Shown: piece after piece, positions 25,503 to 33,848 of the stretch
Position numbering within the stretch: position 1 is the first letter of the stretch
How the letters are laid out: each line of letters opens with the position of its first letter
Notes under the pieces: model-generated
What the model saw: only the letters and a program-made list of their open reading frames with translations
The model's database searches: none
Told to the model about the DNA's origin: nothing
Source of the DNA: Phycisphaerales bacterium
GTDB taxonomy: Bacteria; Planctomycetota; Phycisphaerae; Phycisphaerales; UBA1924
Direction: 5' to 3'
NCBI GenBank assembly: GCA_040217175.1
Contig: JAVJNT010000001.1
Span: 1,302,001-1,366,000, forward strand
DNA: 64,000 bases
Position numbers and translations under genes: made by a program

Positions 25503-26342
25503 CTACGCCTTGCGCCCCACCATCGCCTCGTACACCAGCTCGCTGCCATCGGGCGCGAGGCGGTGCACGTAGCGCTCGCGGGCGGCCAGCCCGAGGCGGC
25601 CCGACGACAGCATCTCGCGCACCAGCCCGGCGAAGCCCCCGCGGGCGTCCTCGTCGAGGAACTCGGCCTTGATGTTGAAGCCCACCCAGCCGCCGGGCGC
25701 GACGCGGTCGAACGCGGCCATGAAGACCTCGGGCGGGACGTCGCCGTAGCCCAGCGCGGCGACGCAGACCATGGCGTTGAACGCGTGCGCGTCGAGGACG
25801 GCCTTCGCTTCCGTCGCGCTGCCGCCCTCGACCGCCTGGGTGATGTCGCCGACGGCGTAGGCGTCGTACAGGCCCGGGCGGTCGCGCTCGGCGGCGACGG
25901 CGGCCTCGGCGCAGATGTCGGCGCCCACGATACGGCGGACGCCGAGCCCGGCGAGCTCCTCGCCCACGCAGCCGTTGCCCGCGCCCAGGTCGAGCACGGT
26001 GAGCGCCGCGGGATCGTCGCCGGCCTCGAGCATCGCGCGGCCCAGCAGCCCGACGACGACGCGCGGCGACGTGCACCTCAGGGCGTGGTAGACCCACTTC
26101 TCGTAGAGGCCCGGCACGGCGAAGACCTCGTCGTAGTCGTGCAGGCGGATGCGCCGCCAGCGGCCGATGCCGTCGGCGTCGTCGGCATGAACGCGCACCA
26201 GCGCCCACTCCTCGTCCTGGTCGACGTCGGCGCCCATCACGGGCAGGGCGAGGTCGAGGGATGCGATGGCCGCGTCGAGATCGGCCGTGTCGATCACGGG
26301 GGCGGCGTCGGATGCGGACGGTGATGCGGGCGAAACGGTCAT
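25503..26342 (-). CDS. SAM-dependent methyltransferase (class I)
   Basis: 279 residues from ATG 26342, with AAGGAG six bases upstream. A 75-residue N-terminal segment contains WALVRVHADD and RIRLHDYDEVFAVPGLYEKW. The Rossmann core starts with VLDLGAGNGCVGEELAG (motif I), then ADICAEAAVAA (acidic loop), and AMVCVAALGYGDVPPEVF before a strand ending in GWVGFNIK. The core resembles small-molecule methyltransferases that act on an acid-bearing or polyketide-like substrate, but the substrate cannot be told. Downstream of the phosphofructokinase gene by 209 bases on the same strand, with its own ribosome-binding site, so possibly separately expressed. Confidence 0.85.
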   Translation of the reverse strand: MTVSPASPSASDAAPVIDTADLDAAIASLDLALPVMGADVDQDEEWALVRVHADDADGIGRWRRIRLHDYDEVFAVPGLYEKWVYHALRCTSPRVVVGLLGRAMLEAGDDPAALTVLDLGAGNGCVGEELAGLGVRRIVGADICAEAAVAAERDRPGLYDAYAVGDITQAVEGGSATEAKAVLDAHAFNAMVCVAALGYGDVPPEVFMAAFDRVAPGGWVGFNIKAEFLDEDARGGFAGLVREMLSSGRLGLAARERYVHRLAPDGSELVYEAMVGRKA

Positions 26343-26536
26343 GCGTGCTCCTTGCTGGATTGCGCTCGAGGGCAGCGAACTGCTGCGAGCGAGGATGCCG
26401 CCCGGCACGCAGCGCAGGGCAAGCACCCGCCAGGGCGTGCTGGCGGTCGTACACGCGACGCGCTTCGAGCGATCGACGCGCGGGGACGACGAGAGATGTG
26501 ACAAGGCACGCTACGGGAGCGCGCGCCCTCGATCAA

Positions 26537-26550
26537 CCCGGGCCGCCGGG
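26537..26550 (-). terminator. Short hairpin just after the phosphofructokinase stop
   Basis: CCCGG and CCGGG around a 4-base GCCG loop, immediately downstream of the minus-strand stop at 26552. The stem is only 5 bp and there is no T-run, so this is weak. Confidence 0.25.
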
Positions 26551-26551
26551 C

Positions 26552-27790
26552 CTACTCGAGCAGCTCGAACGGCGGCAGGTCTCCCAGCAGCGGCCGCACG
26601 TACTGCAGGAACGACTCGCTCACGTCGTGGTGCCCATCGAGGTACGCCGGCGGCATGTGCCGCGTCTTGGCGGCCACGTCCTCGAGCCGCTGCACGCCGG
26701 TACGGCACTGGTAGGTTTCGTTCGGGCCGATCTGGCTGGTTCGCTCCAGGGTGATCGAGATGCCGGCGTGTCCCTGCGCGGCGAGCTCGGCCGCGGCGAC
26801 GCCGACCATGCGGGCCTCGCGCGCGTCGACGGGGCTGGCGTCGGGATAGCAGCGCTGCAGGTAGCCCAGCGTGTCGGCCCGCACGCGCGGGGGCTTGCCG
26901 CCCTCGGGCGTGAGCTTGGCCTTCAAGAGGCCCGAGAGCTGGTCGCCCAGCGCGCCCGAGCCCGAGAGCTGGACGTTGCCGTGCGCATCCTTCTCTTCGC
27001 CCATGAGCAGGGCCCCGATCGCCACGCCGTCCTTGTCCTGGATGCCCTCGCTCACGGCGATGTGGCACCGCCCCAGCTCGTCGTAGACCCTCGCGACGTC
27101 CTGCACGAAGCGGTCGGTGATGAACGGGACCTCGGGCACGTACACGAGGTGCGGGCCGGCGTGCTCCTCGTGCCGGGCGGCGGCGGCGGCGGCGGTCAGG
27201 AAGCCCGCGTGGCGGCCCATGACGACGTTGATCTTGATGCCCGGCAGCGCGGCGTTGTCCATGCCGTCGGCCATGTGCGCCAGCGCGACGAACCGCGCGG
27301 CGCTCGCGTAGCCGGGCGTGTGGTCGTTGCCCACGAGGTCGTTGTCCACCGTCTTGGGCACGTGGATGCACCGCAGGTCGTAGTCAGCGGCCTTGGCGGC
27401 CTCGCTCACGATGCGGCAGGTGTCGCTGCTGTCGTTGCCGCCGATGTAGAAGAAATACCGGGCGTCGAGCTTCTTGCAGCTCTCGAAGATCCGCTGGCAG
27501 TAGTTGGCGTCGGGCTTGTCGCGCGTGCTGCCCAGGGCCGCGCTGGGCGTGTGGGCCACGCGGTCGAGCATGGACTCGTCCAGGCCGGTCATGTCGCTCA
27601 CGCGGCCCTCGGTCAGCCCGCGGACGCCGTTGCGCATCCCCAGGACCCTCGTGACGTGGCCGCTGGCGTGCAGCCCCCGCCGCAGGCCGAGCGCGACGCC
27701 CACCAGCGATTGGTTGATCACGGCCGTCGGCCCGCCCGATTGGCCGATGACCGCCGTGCCCGTTGGAAGATCGCTGGATCGTTCTGCCAC
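26552..27790 (-). CDS. pfp: 6-phosphofructokinase, probably pyrophosphate-dependent
   Basis: 412 residues from GTG 27790, with GGGAGG seven bases upstream. PFKA-fold motifs: IGQSGGPTAVINQSL (N-terminal phosphate loop), YFFYIGGNDSSDT, PKTVDNDL and NDHTPGYASAARF. In E. coli PfkA two glycines (104 and 124) leave room for ATP; here the matching positions are Asp (GGND) and Lys (PKT). Asp and Lys are the changes known to make the enzyme PPi-dependent. The reaction is Fru-6-P + PPi to Fru-1,6-P2 + Pi, near equilibrium and reversible. Length (about 410) also fits the PPi type rather than the roughly 320-residue bacterial ATP enzyme. Divergent from mnmA. Confidence 0.9.
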   Translation of the reverse strand: MAERSSDLPTGTAVIGQSGGPTAVINQSLVGVALGLRRGLHASGHVTRVLGMRNGVRGLTEGRVSDMTGLDESMLDRVAHTPSAALGSTRDKPDANYCQRIFESCKKLDARYFFYIGGNDSSDTCRIVSEAAKAADYDLRCIHVPKTVDNDLVGNDHTPGYASAARFVALAHMADGMDNAALPGIKINVVMGRHAGFLTAAAAAARHEEHAGPHLVYVPEVPFITDRFVQDVARVYDELGRCHIAVSEGIQDKDGVAIGALLMGEEKDAHGNVQLSGSGALGDQLSGLLKAKLTPEGGKPPRVRADTLGYLQRCYPDASPVDAREARMVGVAAAELAAQGHAGISITLERTSQIGPNETYQCRTGVQRLEDVAAKTRHMPPAYLDGHHDVSESFLQYVRPLLGDLPPFELLE

Positions 27791-27868
27791 TGCTCGCCTC
27801 CCGCCAAACGGACCAAGAGAACCCCGAAGAGGCGGATTGTTGGCCCTCAATCGCGGGGCGGCCTCTTC

Positions 27869-27874
27869 TACAAT
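27869..27874 (+). promoter_or_regulatory. -10-like TACAAT before mnmA
   Basis: TACAAT ends five bases before GTG 27880 and there is no Shine-Dalgarno, so the mRNA is probably leaderless. Closest to consensus of the hexamers of this kind in the window. Confidence 0.5.
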
Positions 27875-27879
27875 CGCCC

Positions 27880-29052
27880 GTGCCGACCGAGATCCCACAG
27901 CACGTGCTCGAGTCCATCCCCCCCGCCGACGGCCGCAAGGCCCTCGTGGCGATGTCGGGCGGGGTCGACTCGGCCGTGGCGGCGGCGGCGATGGTGCGGG
28001 CCGGGTGGGACGTCGTCGGATGCTTCATGCGGCTGGGCTCGCCCGACGAGGACCTCGACGCCGACACCAAGATCGGCCACCGCGGCTGCTGCTCCATCGG
28101 CGACGCCCAGGACGCTCGATTGGTCGCCGCCGACCTGGGCGTCCCCTTGTACGTCTGCAACTTCAAGGACGACTTCGGCCGCATCATCGACTACTTCGTC
28201 GACGCCTACGCCCAGGGCCGCACGCCCAACCCGTGCGTGCGATGCAACGACTGGCTGAAGTTCGGCAAGCTCCACGCCTACGCGAGGTCCGTCGGCGCGT
28301 CGGTCGTCGTCAGCGGCCACTACGCCCGCGTCGATCGCACGGGCCCGCAGCCCAGATTCAGGCGCGGGCGAGACCACGCCAAGGACCAGAGCTACGTGCT
28401 GTTCGGCGCGCCGCGCGAGCGGCTGGCCGAGATGGTCCTGCCCATCGGCGAGTTCGAGGACAAGCAAGAGGTCCGCGACGCCGCCGAGGCGCTGGGCTTC
28501 AACGTCGCCGGCAAGCCCGACAGCCAGGAGATCTGCTTCGTGCCCGACGACGACTACGCCGGGCTCGTCGAGCGCCGCCGCCCCGAGCTCGTCGGCGCGG
28601 GCTCGGTGCTGACCATCGACGGCGTGCCCCTGGGCGAGCACGCCGGCCAGCACCGCTACACCGTCGGCCAGCGCCGCGGCCTGGGCATCGCCGCCGCCGA
28701 GCCGCTCTACGTCGTCTCGAAGGACCCCGCCGCCAACACCGTGACCGTCGGCGGGGCCGAGTCCCTCCTGTGCCGGGCCGTCGACGTCGGCGAAGCAAAT
28801 TGGCTGGCGCCGCAGCCCGATGACGGCGACCGCGTGCTCGTCCGCTACCGCGCCCACGGCAGCGAGTGCGCGGCGACGATGACCCACCTGCCCGATGGCG
28901 ACCGACCGACGCCCTCGGGCCGGCATGGCCGCTTCGCGCTTACCTTTGCCGAGCCGCAGCGTGCCATCGCCGCCGGCCAGGCCGCCGTGTTGTACGACCC
29001 GGCCGACCCCGATCTGGTGCTGGGCGGCGGCTGGATCGAGTCGACGGCGTAA
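27880..29052 (+). CDS. mnmA: tRNA-specific 2-thiouridylase
   Basis: 390 residues from GTG 27880 (VPTEIPQHVL). The PP-loop SGGVDSAVAA is at about 22-31. The two catalytic cysteines are present: CVRCND for the first (about 111-116) and QEICFVPDDDY for the second (near 216-219). The GHYAR box and the C-terminal TVGQRRGLGI tRNA-binding element are also seen. MnmA thiolates U34 of Lys, Glu and Gln tRNAs using ATP and sulfur relayed by TusE or IscS-type donors. The N-terminus upstream of the GTG is not conserved-looking. Divergent from the phosphofructokinase by 89 bases. Confidence 0.95.
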   Translation: MPTEIPQHVLESIPPADGRKALVAMSGGVDSAVAAAAMVRAGWDVVGCFMRLGSPDEDLDADTKIGHRGCCSIGDAQDARLVAADLGVPLYVCNFKDDFGRIIDYFVDAYAQGRTPNPCVRCNDWLKFGKLHAYARSVGASVVVSGHYARVDRTGPQPRFRRGRDHAKDQSYVLFGAPRERLAEMVLPIGEFEDKQEVRDAAEALGFNVAGKPDSQEICFVPDDDYAGLVERRRPELVGAGSVLTIDGVPLGEHAGQHRYTVGQRRGLGIAAAEPLYVVSKDPAANTVTVGGAESLLCRAVDVGEANWLAPQPDDGDRVLVRYRAHGSECAATMTHLPDGDRPTPSGRHGRFALTFAEPQRAIAAGQAAVLYDPADPDLVLGGGWIESTA

Positions 29053-29173
29053 AACCCACACTGGCAGCATGAGTCTGCCGCTCTGGGTCCGGTTTCCCAA
29101 ACTCGAGCCCGGATCGGTCCGAAAATACGGGTGTGCATCGGGCCTCCGACGCACGCGGTGAACCTGGGGCGGC

Positions 29174-32100
29174 ATGAGCAGAGGGCAGACCATCCTCGAC
29201 GCGATCGACGGCGCGTTCGCCGCGCACGGCGATCGCGTGGCCATCGAATCGTGGCCCGATGGCGAGTGCCTGACCTACCGGCAGCTCCAGGCGCGGAGCG
29301 CCTCGCTCGCGGCCGCACTCGCTCGTTCGGGCGTCGCCCCGGGGTCGATGGTGCCGATCGTCTTGCCGCGATGCGCCGATTACCTCGTCGCCGTCGTCGC
29401 CATCCTTCGCTGCGGGGCCGCCTACGCACCGATCGATCCCGCGGCCCCGCGACGCGAGGCGATGCTCAGCCCGCTGCGTTCGCCCGTCGTCGTCGGCCGC
29501 GAGACCGGCATGCTCGACCCGGCAAGCATCACCGAGCCTGGCGAAGCGCCGGTGGTCGAGTGCTCGCCCGAACACCCCGCGTACGTCATGTATACCAGCG
29601 GCACCACGGGCCGGCCCAAGGGCGTCCTCGTGCCGCACCGCGCCGTGACCAGGCTCGTCATCGACGCCGACTACGCCGAATTCGGCCCGGACAAACGCTG
29701 GGGCGTGATGAGCGCCGTCGCGTTCGACGCATCGACGCTCGAGATCTGGGGCGCCCTGCTGCACGGCGGATGCTGCATCGTGCAGACGATGGCGGTGCCG
29801 GGCCTGGACGACCTGGCCGACTACCTGACCAAGGGACGCGTCACCGACACGTGGCTGACCGCATCGCTCTTCAACGCCATGGTCGACGAGCACCCGCGGG
29901 CCATGTCCCACATGCACCAGCTGCTGACCGGCGGCGAGCGTGAGAGCATGCCGCACGTCCGGCGGTTCAAGCAGCAGAACCCCGGCGTGCGTCTCATCCA
30001 CGGCTACGGCCCAACCGAGAACACGACGTTCAGCCTCTGTCACACCATCACCGACGAGGACGCGCGTGGCGGCCGCATCCCCATCGGTACGCCCATCAAC
30101 GGCAGCACCGTGCGCATCGTGCGGCCGGGCGGCACGCCCGACGAGCAAGCCCACGAGGGCGAGCTGCTCGTCGGCGGCGCGGGCCTCGCGCTGGGCTACC
30201 TGAACGACGAGGCCAGGACCGCCGAGAAGTTCGTGGAAGACCGCGACGGCACGCGCTGGTATCGCACGGGCGACCTCGTGCAGTTTCGAGAAGACGGCGC
30301 CGCGGTATTCGTGGGGCGCGTCGACCGCCAGGTCAAGATCCGCGGCCACCGAGTCGAGCCGGACGGCATCGAGCACGAACTCGCCGCATGCCCGGGCGTC
30401 GAGCAGGCCGCCGTCGCCGTCACGGGAGAGACGGCCGAAACGCGACGCATGACGGCGTTCTTCGTGCCCGCCGGCGATACCACCGCCGCCTCCGTGCGCG
30501 CCGAGCTGGCCGAACGCCTGCCGCCGACCCAGATGCCCGAGCGCTTCGTGGCGGTGGAGTCCATGCCGATCGGCCCGACGGGCAAGGCCGACCGCGGCGC
30601 GCTCGTCGCGAGCCTCGAGACCGACGAACGACGCGCTTCAGTCGAGGCCAACGATCTCGAGTCGGCCCTCATCCGGCTGTTCTCGAATCACCTGGGCGCC
30701 GACATCCGACCCGATCAGCCGTTCCGCGAGGCCGGCGGCCACTCGCTGCTGGCCATGCGGCTCAGCGCCGATGTCCGCCGCGAGCTGGGCGTTGCGTTGC
30801 CGGCGGCGCAGATCCTCCGCCTGCAGACGATCGGCAGCATCGCCCGGCTCGTCCCCTCGCTGCCGGCGGCCGAGGCAGTTGGTCCGACGCAGCATGCCGA
30901 CCCAATCGGCGACATCCGCCGGCGCGCAAGCCTCGAGCATGCGCGCGACGGAACCGCCCTGGCGATGCTCGTCCACCACGCCTGGCACGTCTCCGCGGGC
31001 TTCGAGCTCGAGGACCTGCGCCGTGCCTGGCTCGCGCTGCTCGAACGCCACGACGCGCTGCGCACCAGCGTCGCGTTCACCGATGCCGGCCCCACACTCG
31101 TCGAGCACGACCCACGAACGGCGGACGTGTTCCACGCCGAACACGACCGCCTCGCCGCGCCAGATCCCGGCGATCCACGCGTCCGCCGAGCAATCGAACG
31201 GACCATCGGCCCGGGCGATCCGCCCGCCCGGTTGCACGCCTGGCCCCTCGCCGATGGATCCCACTTCGTGCTCCTCGTGTTCCACCACGCCGCGATCGAC
31301 GAGTGGTCGCTCCAGGTCCTCTCGGACGAGCTCGATGCGCTGCTGAAGGGCGAGTCGCTCGAGCCGGCGACGCCCTACCAGGCCTTCGTCGATGCCGAGT
31401 ACGCGATGATGGACGTTGCCTCGGCAGAGCGGCTGGCCGACCGCATCGCCGGCGGCGAAGCCCCGACCGCCGAGCCACCGCCGCCGGGGCCGCAGGCGGG
31501 CCGCAACTACGAGATCGAGCTTGAGTTGCTGACCGAGTCGACGCTCGACGCGCGTGCTGCGTCGCTGGGCGTGTCGCCGCCGGCGCTCGTCGCCGCCGCG
31601 CTGGGCACGACGCTTCGGTCACGATACGGTCCCCCGGGCCGATGGTTGATGACGCCGTTTGCGCGCCGGCCCGGCGATGCACTGCAGCGCGTCGTCGGCT
31701 GCTGCCTCGACATGCGTCCACTCGAGGCCTCCGGCGCTTCCTTCGAAGAAACGGCCCGGGCGCTGCACCAGCAGATGCTCGACGCCCAGGACGACCGCAC
31801 GCTCCCGCTCGAGACGCTCGTCGAGCGGATCCGCGGCACGACGCCAGAGCGTGCGGGCGATGCGACGCGCTTCGGCCTGACGTACCGGTACATCGACGAT
31901 CGGCCTACGCCGCTCGGGAACGCGACGGCGACCCCGATCGACGTCCCGCAGCCCGCGGCACGCTTCGGCCTGTGCCTGCACGTCGAACGGCGGCCGAGCG
32001 GGCTGCGCCTGTGGCTCGAAGCATCTCGCGCCCAGTACACCGATGATCAGCTCGGAGCGATCGGAAGGCAGATCGTCGATCTCGTACTGGCCGGCACCGC

Positions 32101-33232
32101 GTCCAGGCCCGATGCACCCGGAGCGGTTGCGACCGAACTCGAGGCCGACGACGGCGTGTCGGCCCACGCCCTGCACGTCTTGAGCGAGCTCTGGGCAGAA
32201 TTGCTCGGAACCAGACCGCGGCCCGACGGCGACTTCTTCCAGGACGGCGGCACCAGCCTGCTGGCGATGCGGCTTGCCGCGGCCATCCACAAGCGCCTCG
32301 GCCGCCGGCTGATGCTCAACCAGTTCCTCCGCCGGCCAACGCTCGAAGGGCTCGCGCGGAGCATCCGCGACGACGCCGAGCATCCGTACGCGGAGTTCTC
32401 CATCGCCTCGCACGACGAAGATCGCACCGATTCGCCCTGGTGCGTTGCCGTTCCCGGTTCGGCGGGCCGCGCCATCGATCTCTACCGCCTCTGGCACGAG
32501 CTCGGCCGCGATGACGCTGCGCCGATGGACATGCTCGCGTACGATCTGGCCACGATCGCAACGGGCGAGTCCAATGCGTTCGAACCAGACCGCTTCTTTG
32601 CAAGATTTACGGCGCTCACCCACGCGTACGCGATGTCGCGCAACCGCCGGGGACCGCTCACGCTCATGGGCTATTCGCTCGGCGGCCTGGTAGCGCTCGA
32701 CATGGCCGCCAGGCTCCAGGAACTCGGTCACGACGTACAACGCGTCGTCCTGCTCGACGCCTACGCCCCGCCGTACCTCAGCCGGACGCTGCCGTGGTAT
32801 CTGGCCAAGATCAACGCAAAGCTGCGCACGGCTGGTCGGAAGGCCGACGTGCGTCAGCCGGCGCCGCCCGATCACGAGAGCGGCGATGCGCACGCCGCCG
32901 AGGTCAGCCGCGCGACGTGGCGCGGCATCCACCAGACGCTCGCGAGGTGGCAGCCACCCACGGTCACGACGCCCACGGTGCTGCTGCGCTCTCGGCCGGC
33001 GTGGAAGCACGTCCGTCCGGTCTGGCACGCCAGGACCAACGGCTTGGGCTCGCTGCTGGCCGGACCCGTCGACGTGCGCGTGCTCGGCGTTGCGCACCTT
33101 GCCATGCTCACCACGGGCTCCGATGCCGTCGCCGACAGCCTGCGAGATCTGCTCTGCGTGCCGACGCCCGCTACACCGCCCAAACGCGAGAGCCGGCCGT
33201 CGCCCAGCGAGCATCATCCTGCCCGGCCCTGA
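29174..33232 (+). CDS. Stand-alone non-ribosomal peptide synthetase, A-T-C-T-TE
   Basis: 1352 residues. Adenylation domain about 1-490: TSGTTGRPKG from 141, FDASTLEIWG, GYGPTENTTFS, YRTGD and PTGKADR. Carrier 1 has its phosphopantetheine Ser at 524 (GGHSLLAM). The condensation domain spans about 560-1000 with HHAAIDEW, so its catalytic motif (H704-H705-xxx-D709) is intact. Carrier 2 has Ser1028 (GGTSLLAM). The thioesterase is about 1080-1330 with GYSLGG (Ser1168), LLDAY and a His near 1308. One A domain with two carriers implies that it loads both, or that carrier 2 is filled in trans. The tail (1325-1352) is Pro-rich. No phosphopantetheinyl transferase is in the window. The 3' end overlaps pdeM by 62 bases. 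Confidence 0.92.
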   Translation: MSRGQTILDAIDGAFAAHGDRVAIESWPDGECLTYRQLQARSASLAAALARSGVAPGSMVPIVLPRCADYLVAVVAILRCGAAYAPIDPAAPRREAMLSPLRSPVVVGRETGMLDPASITEPGEAPVVECSPEHPAYVMYTSGTTGRPKGVLVPHRAVTRLVIDADYAEFGPDKRWGVMSAVAFDASTLEIWGALLHGGCCIVQTMAVPGLDDLADYLTKGRVTDTWLTASLFNAMVDEHPRAMSHMHQLLTGGERESMPHVRRFKQQNPGVRLIHGYGPTENTTFSLCHTITDEDARGGRIPIGTPINGSTVRIVRPGGTPDEQAHEGELLVGGAGLALGYLNDEARTAEKFVEDRDGTRWYRTGDLVQFREDGAAVFVGRVDRQVKIRGHRVEPDGIEHELAACPGVEQAAVAVTGETAETRRMTAFFVPAGDTTAASVRAELAERLPPTQMPERFVAVESMPIGPTGKADRGALVASLETDERRASVEANDLESALIRLFSNHLGADIRPDQPFREAGGHSLLAMRLSADVRRELGVALPAAQILRLQTIGSIARLVPSLPAAEAVGPTQHADPIGDIRRRASLEHARDGTALAMLVHHAWHVSAGFELEDLRRAWLALLERHDALRTSVAFTDAGPTLVEHDPRTADVFHAEHDRLAAPDPGDPRVRRAIERTIGPGDPPARLHAWPLADGSHFVLLVFHHAAIDEWSLQVLSDELDALLKGESLEPATPYQAFVDAEYAMMDVASAERLADRIAGGEAPTAEPPPPGPQAGRNYEIELELLTESTLDARAASLGVSPPALVAAALGTTLRSRYGPPGRWLMTPFARRPGDALQRVVGCCLDMRPLEASGASFEETARALHQQMLDAQDDRTLPLETLVERIRGTTPERAGDATRFGLTYRYIDDRPTPLGNATATPIDVPQPAARFGLCLHVERRPSGLRLWLEASRAQYTDDQLGAIGRQIVDLVLAGTASRPDAPGAVATELEADDGVSAHALHVLSELWAELLGTRPRPDGDFFQDGGTSLLAMRLAAAIHKRLGRRLMLNQFLRRPTLEGLARSIRDDAEHPYAEFSIASHDEDRTDSPWCVAVPGSAGRAIDLYRLWHELGRDDAAPMDMLAYDLATIATGESNAFEPDRFFARFTALTHAYAMSRNRRGPLTLMGYSLGGLVALDMAARLQELGHDVQRVVLLDAYAPPYLSRTLPWYLAKINAKLRTAGRKADVRQPAPPDHESGDAHAAEVSRATWRGIHQTLARWQPPTVTTPTVLLRSRPAWKHVRPVWHARTNGLGSLLAGPVDVRVLGVAHLAMLTTGSDAVADSLRDLLCVPTPATPPKRESRPSPSEHHPARP

Positions 33233-33848
33233 CCGGCGCACCGTCGACGAAGCTCGAGAACGCCGGAAGCACGAGCGCGTGGTACTCGACATCGAGCCAG
33301 AAGCACGGCAGCTTCACACGCTCGCCCCGGCCGCGCAGCCGCACGGTGGGGTGTACGTGGCCGCACAGCGTGTATTCTCGGGCGACGATCGGCGGCTCGT
33401 GCGTGAGCGCGAGCCCGTCGAGCTCGACGCGCGGCGGCAGGACGTTCACGCCCCAGCCCTCGAGCATCGCCCGGCCGCGCGGCCTGGTGATGCTCCGGTC
33501 GTGGTTGCCCGGCACGAGCGCGAGTTCGCAGCCAAGCGTCGGCCGCCACTGCCGGATGAGCTCGTCCATGCCCGGCGCGTACGAGGCGGGCCCGTGCACG
33601 AGGTCGCCGAGCACGACGACGCGATCAGCGTTGACGCGATCGGCCGCATCGCGCAGCCTCTCGAGGTCTGCCTGCAGCGGCCCGACCGGCAGGGCGCTGC
33701 CCGCATCGCGAAAGGCCTGGCACTTGCCCCAGTGCGTGTCGGCGACCAGCAACAAACCCCTGGCTGCCCAATACAACGCACGCTCGGGCATGAGCTGCAG
33801 CTCGTGCCCGGCCAGCGTGATCGAGATATCGCCGGTGGAAACGGTCAT
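33171..33848 (-). CDS. pdeM: Ligase-associated metallophosphoesterase PdeM
   Basis: 225 residues. Calcineurin-like motifs in order: ADTHWGK, GDLVHG, GNHDR and GHVHP, each placing Asp/His/Asn ligands for two metals. The DTHWGK form (rather than DxH) and the length match PdeM of the ligase-associated DNA damage response set. The enzyme is a phosphodiesterase/endonuclease thought to process DNA ends. Its ATG (33848) overlaps the stop of the helicase gene by ATGA, so it is translationally coupled to it. The last 62 bases overlap the NRPS on the other strand. Confidence 0.88.
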   Translation of the reverse strand: MTVSTGDISITLAGHELQLMPERALYWAARGLLLVADTHWGKCQAFRDAGSALPVGPLQADLERLRDAADRVNADRVVVLGDLVHGPASYAPGMDELIRQWRPTLGCELALVPGNHDRSITRPRGRAMLEGWGVNVLPPRVELDGLALTHEPPIVAREYTLCGHVHPTVRLRGRGERVKLPCFWLDVEYHALVLPAFSSFVDGAPVRAGQDDARWATAGSRVWAV

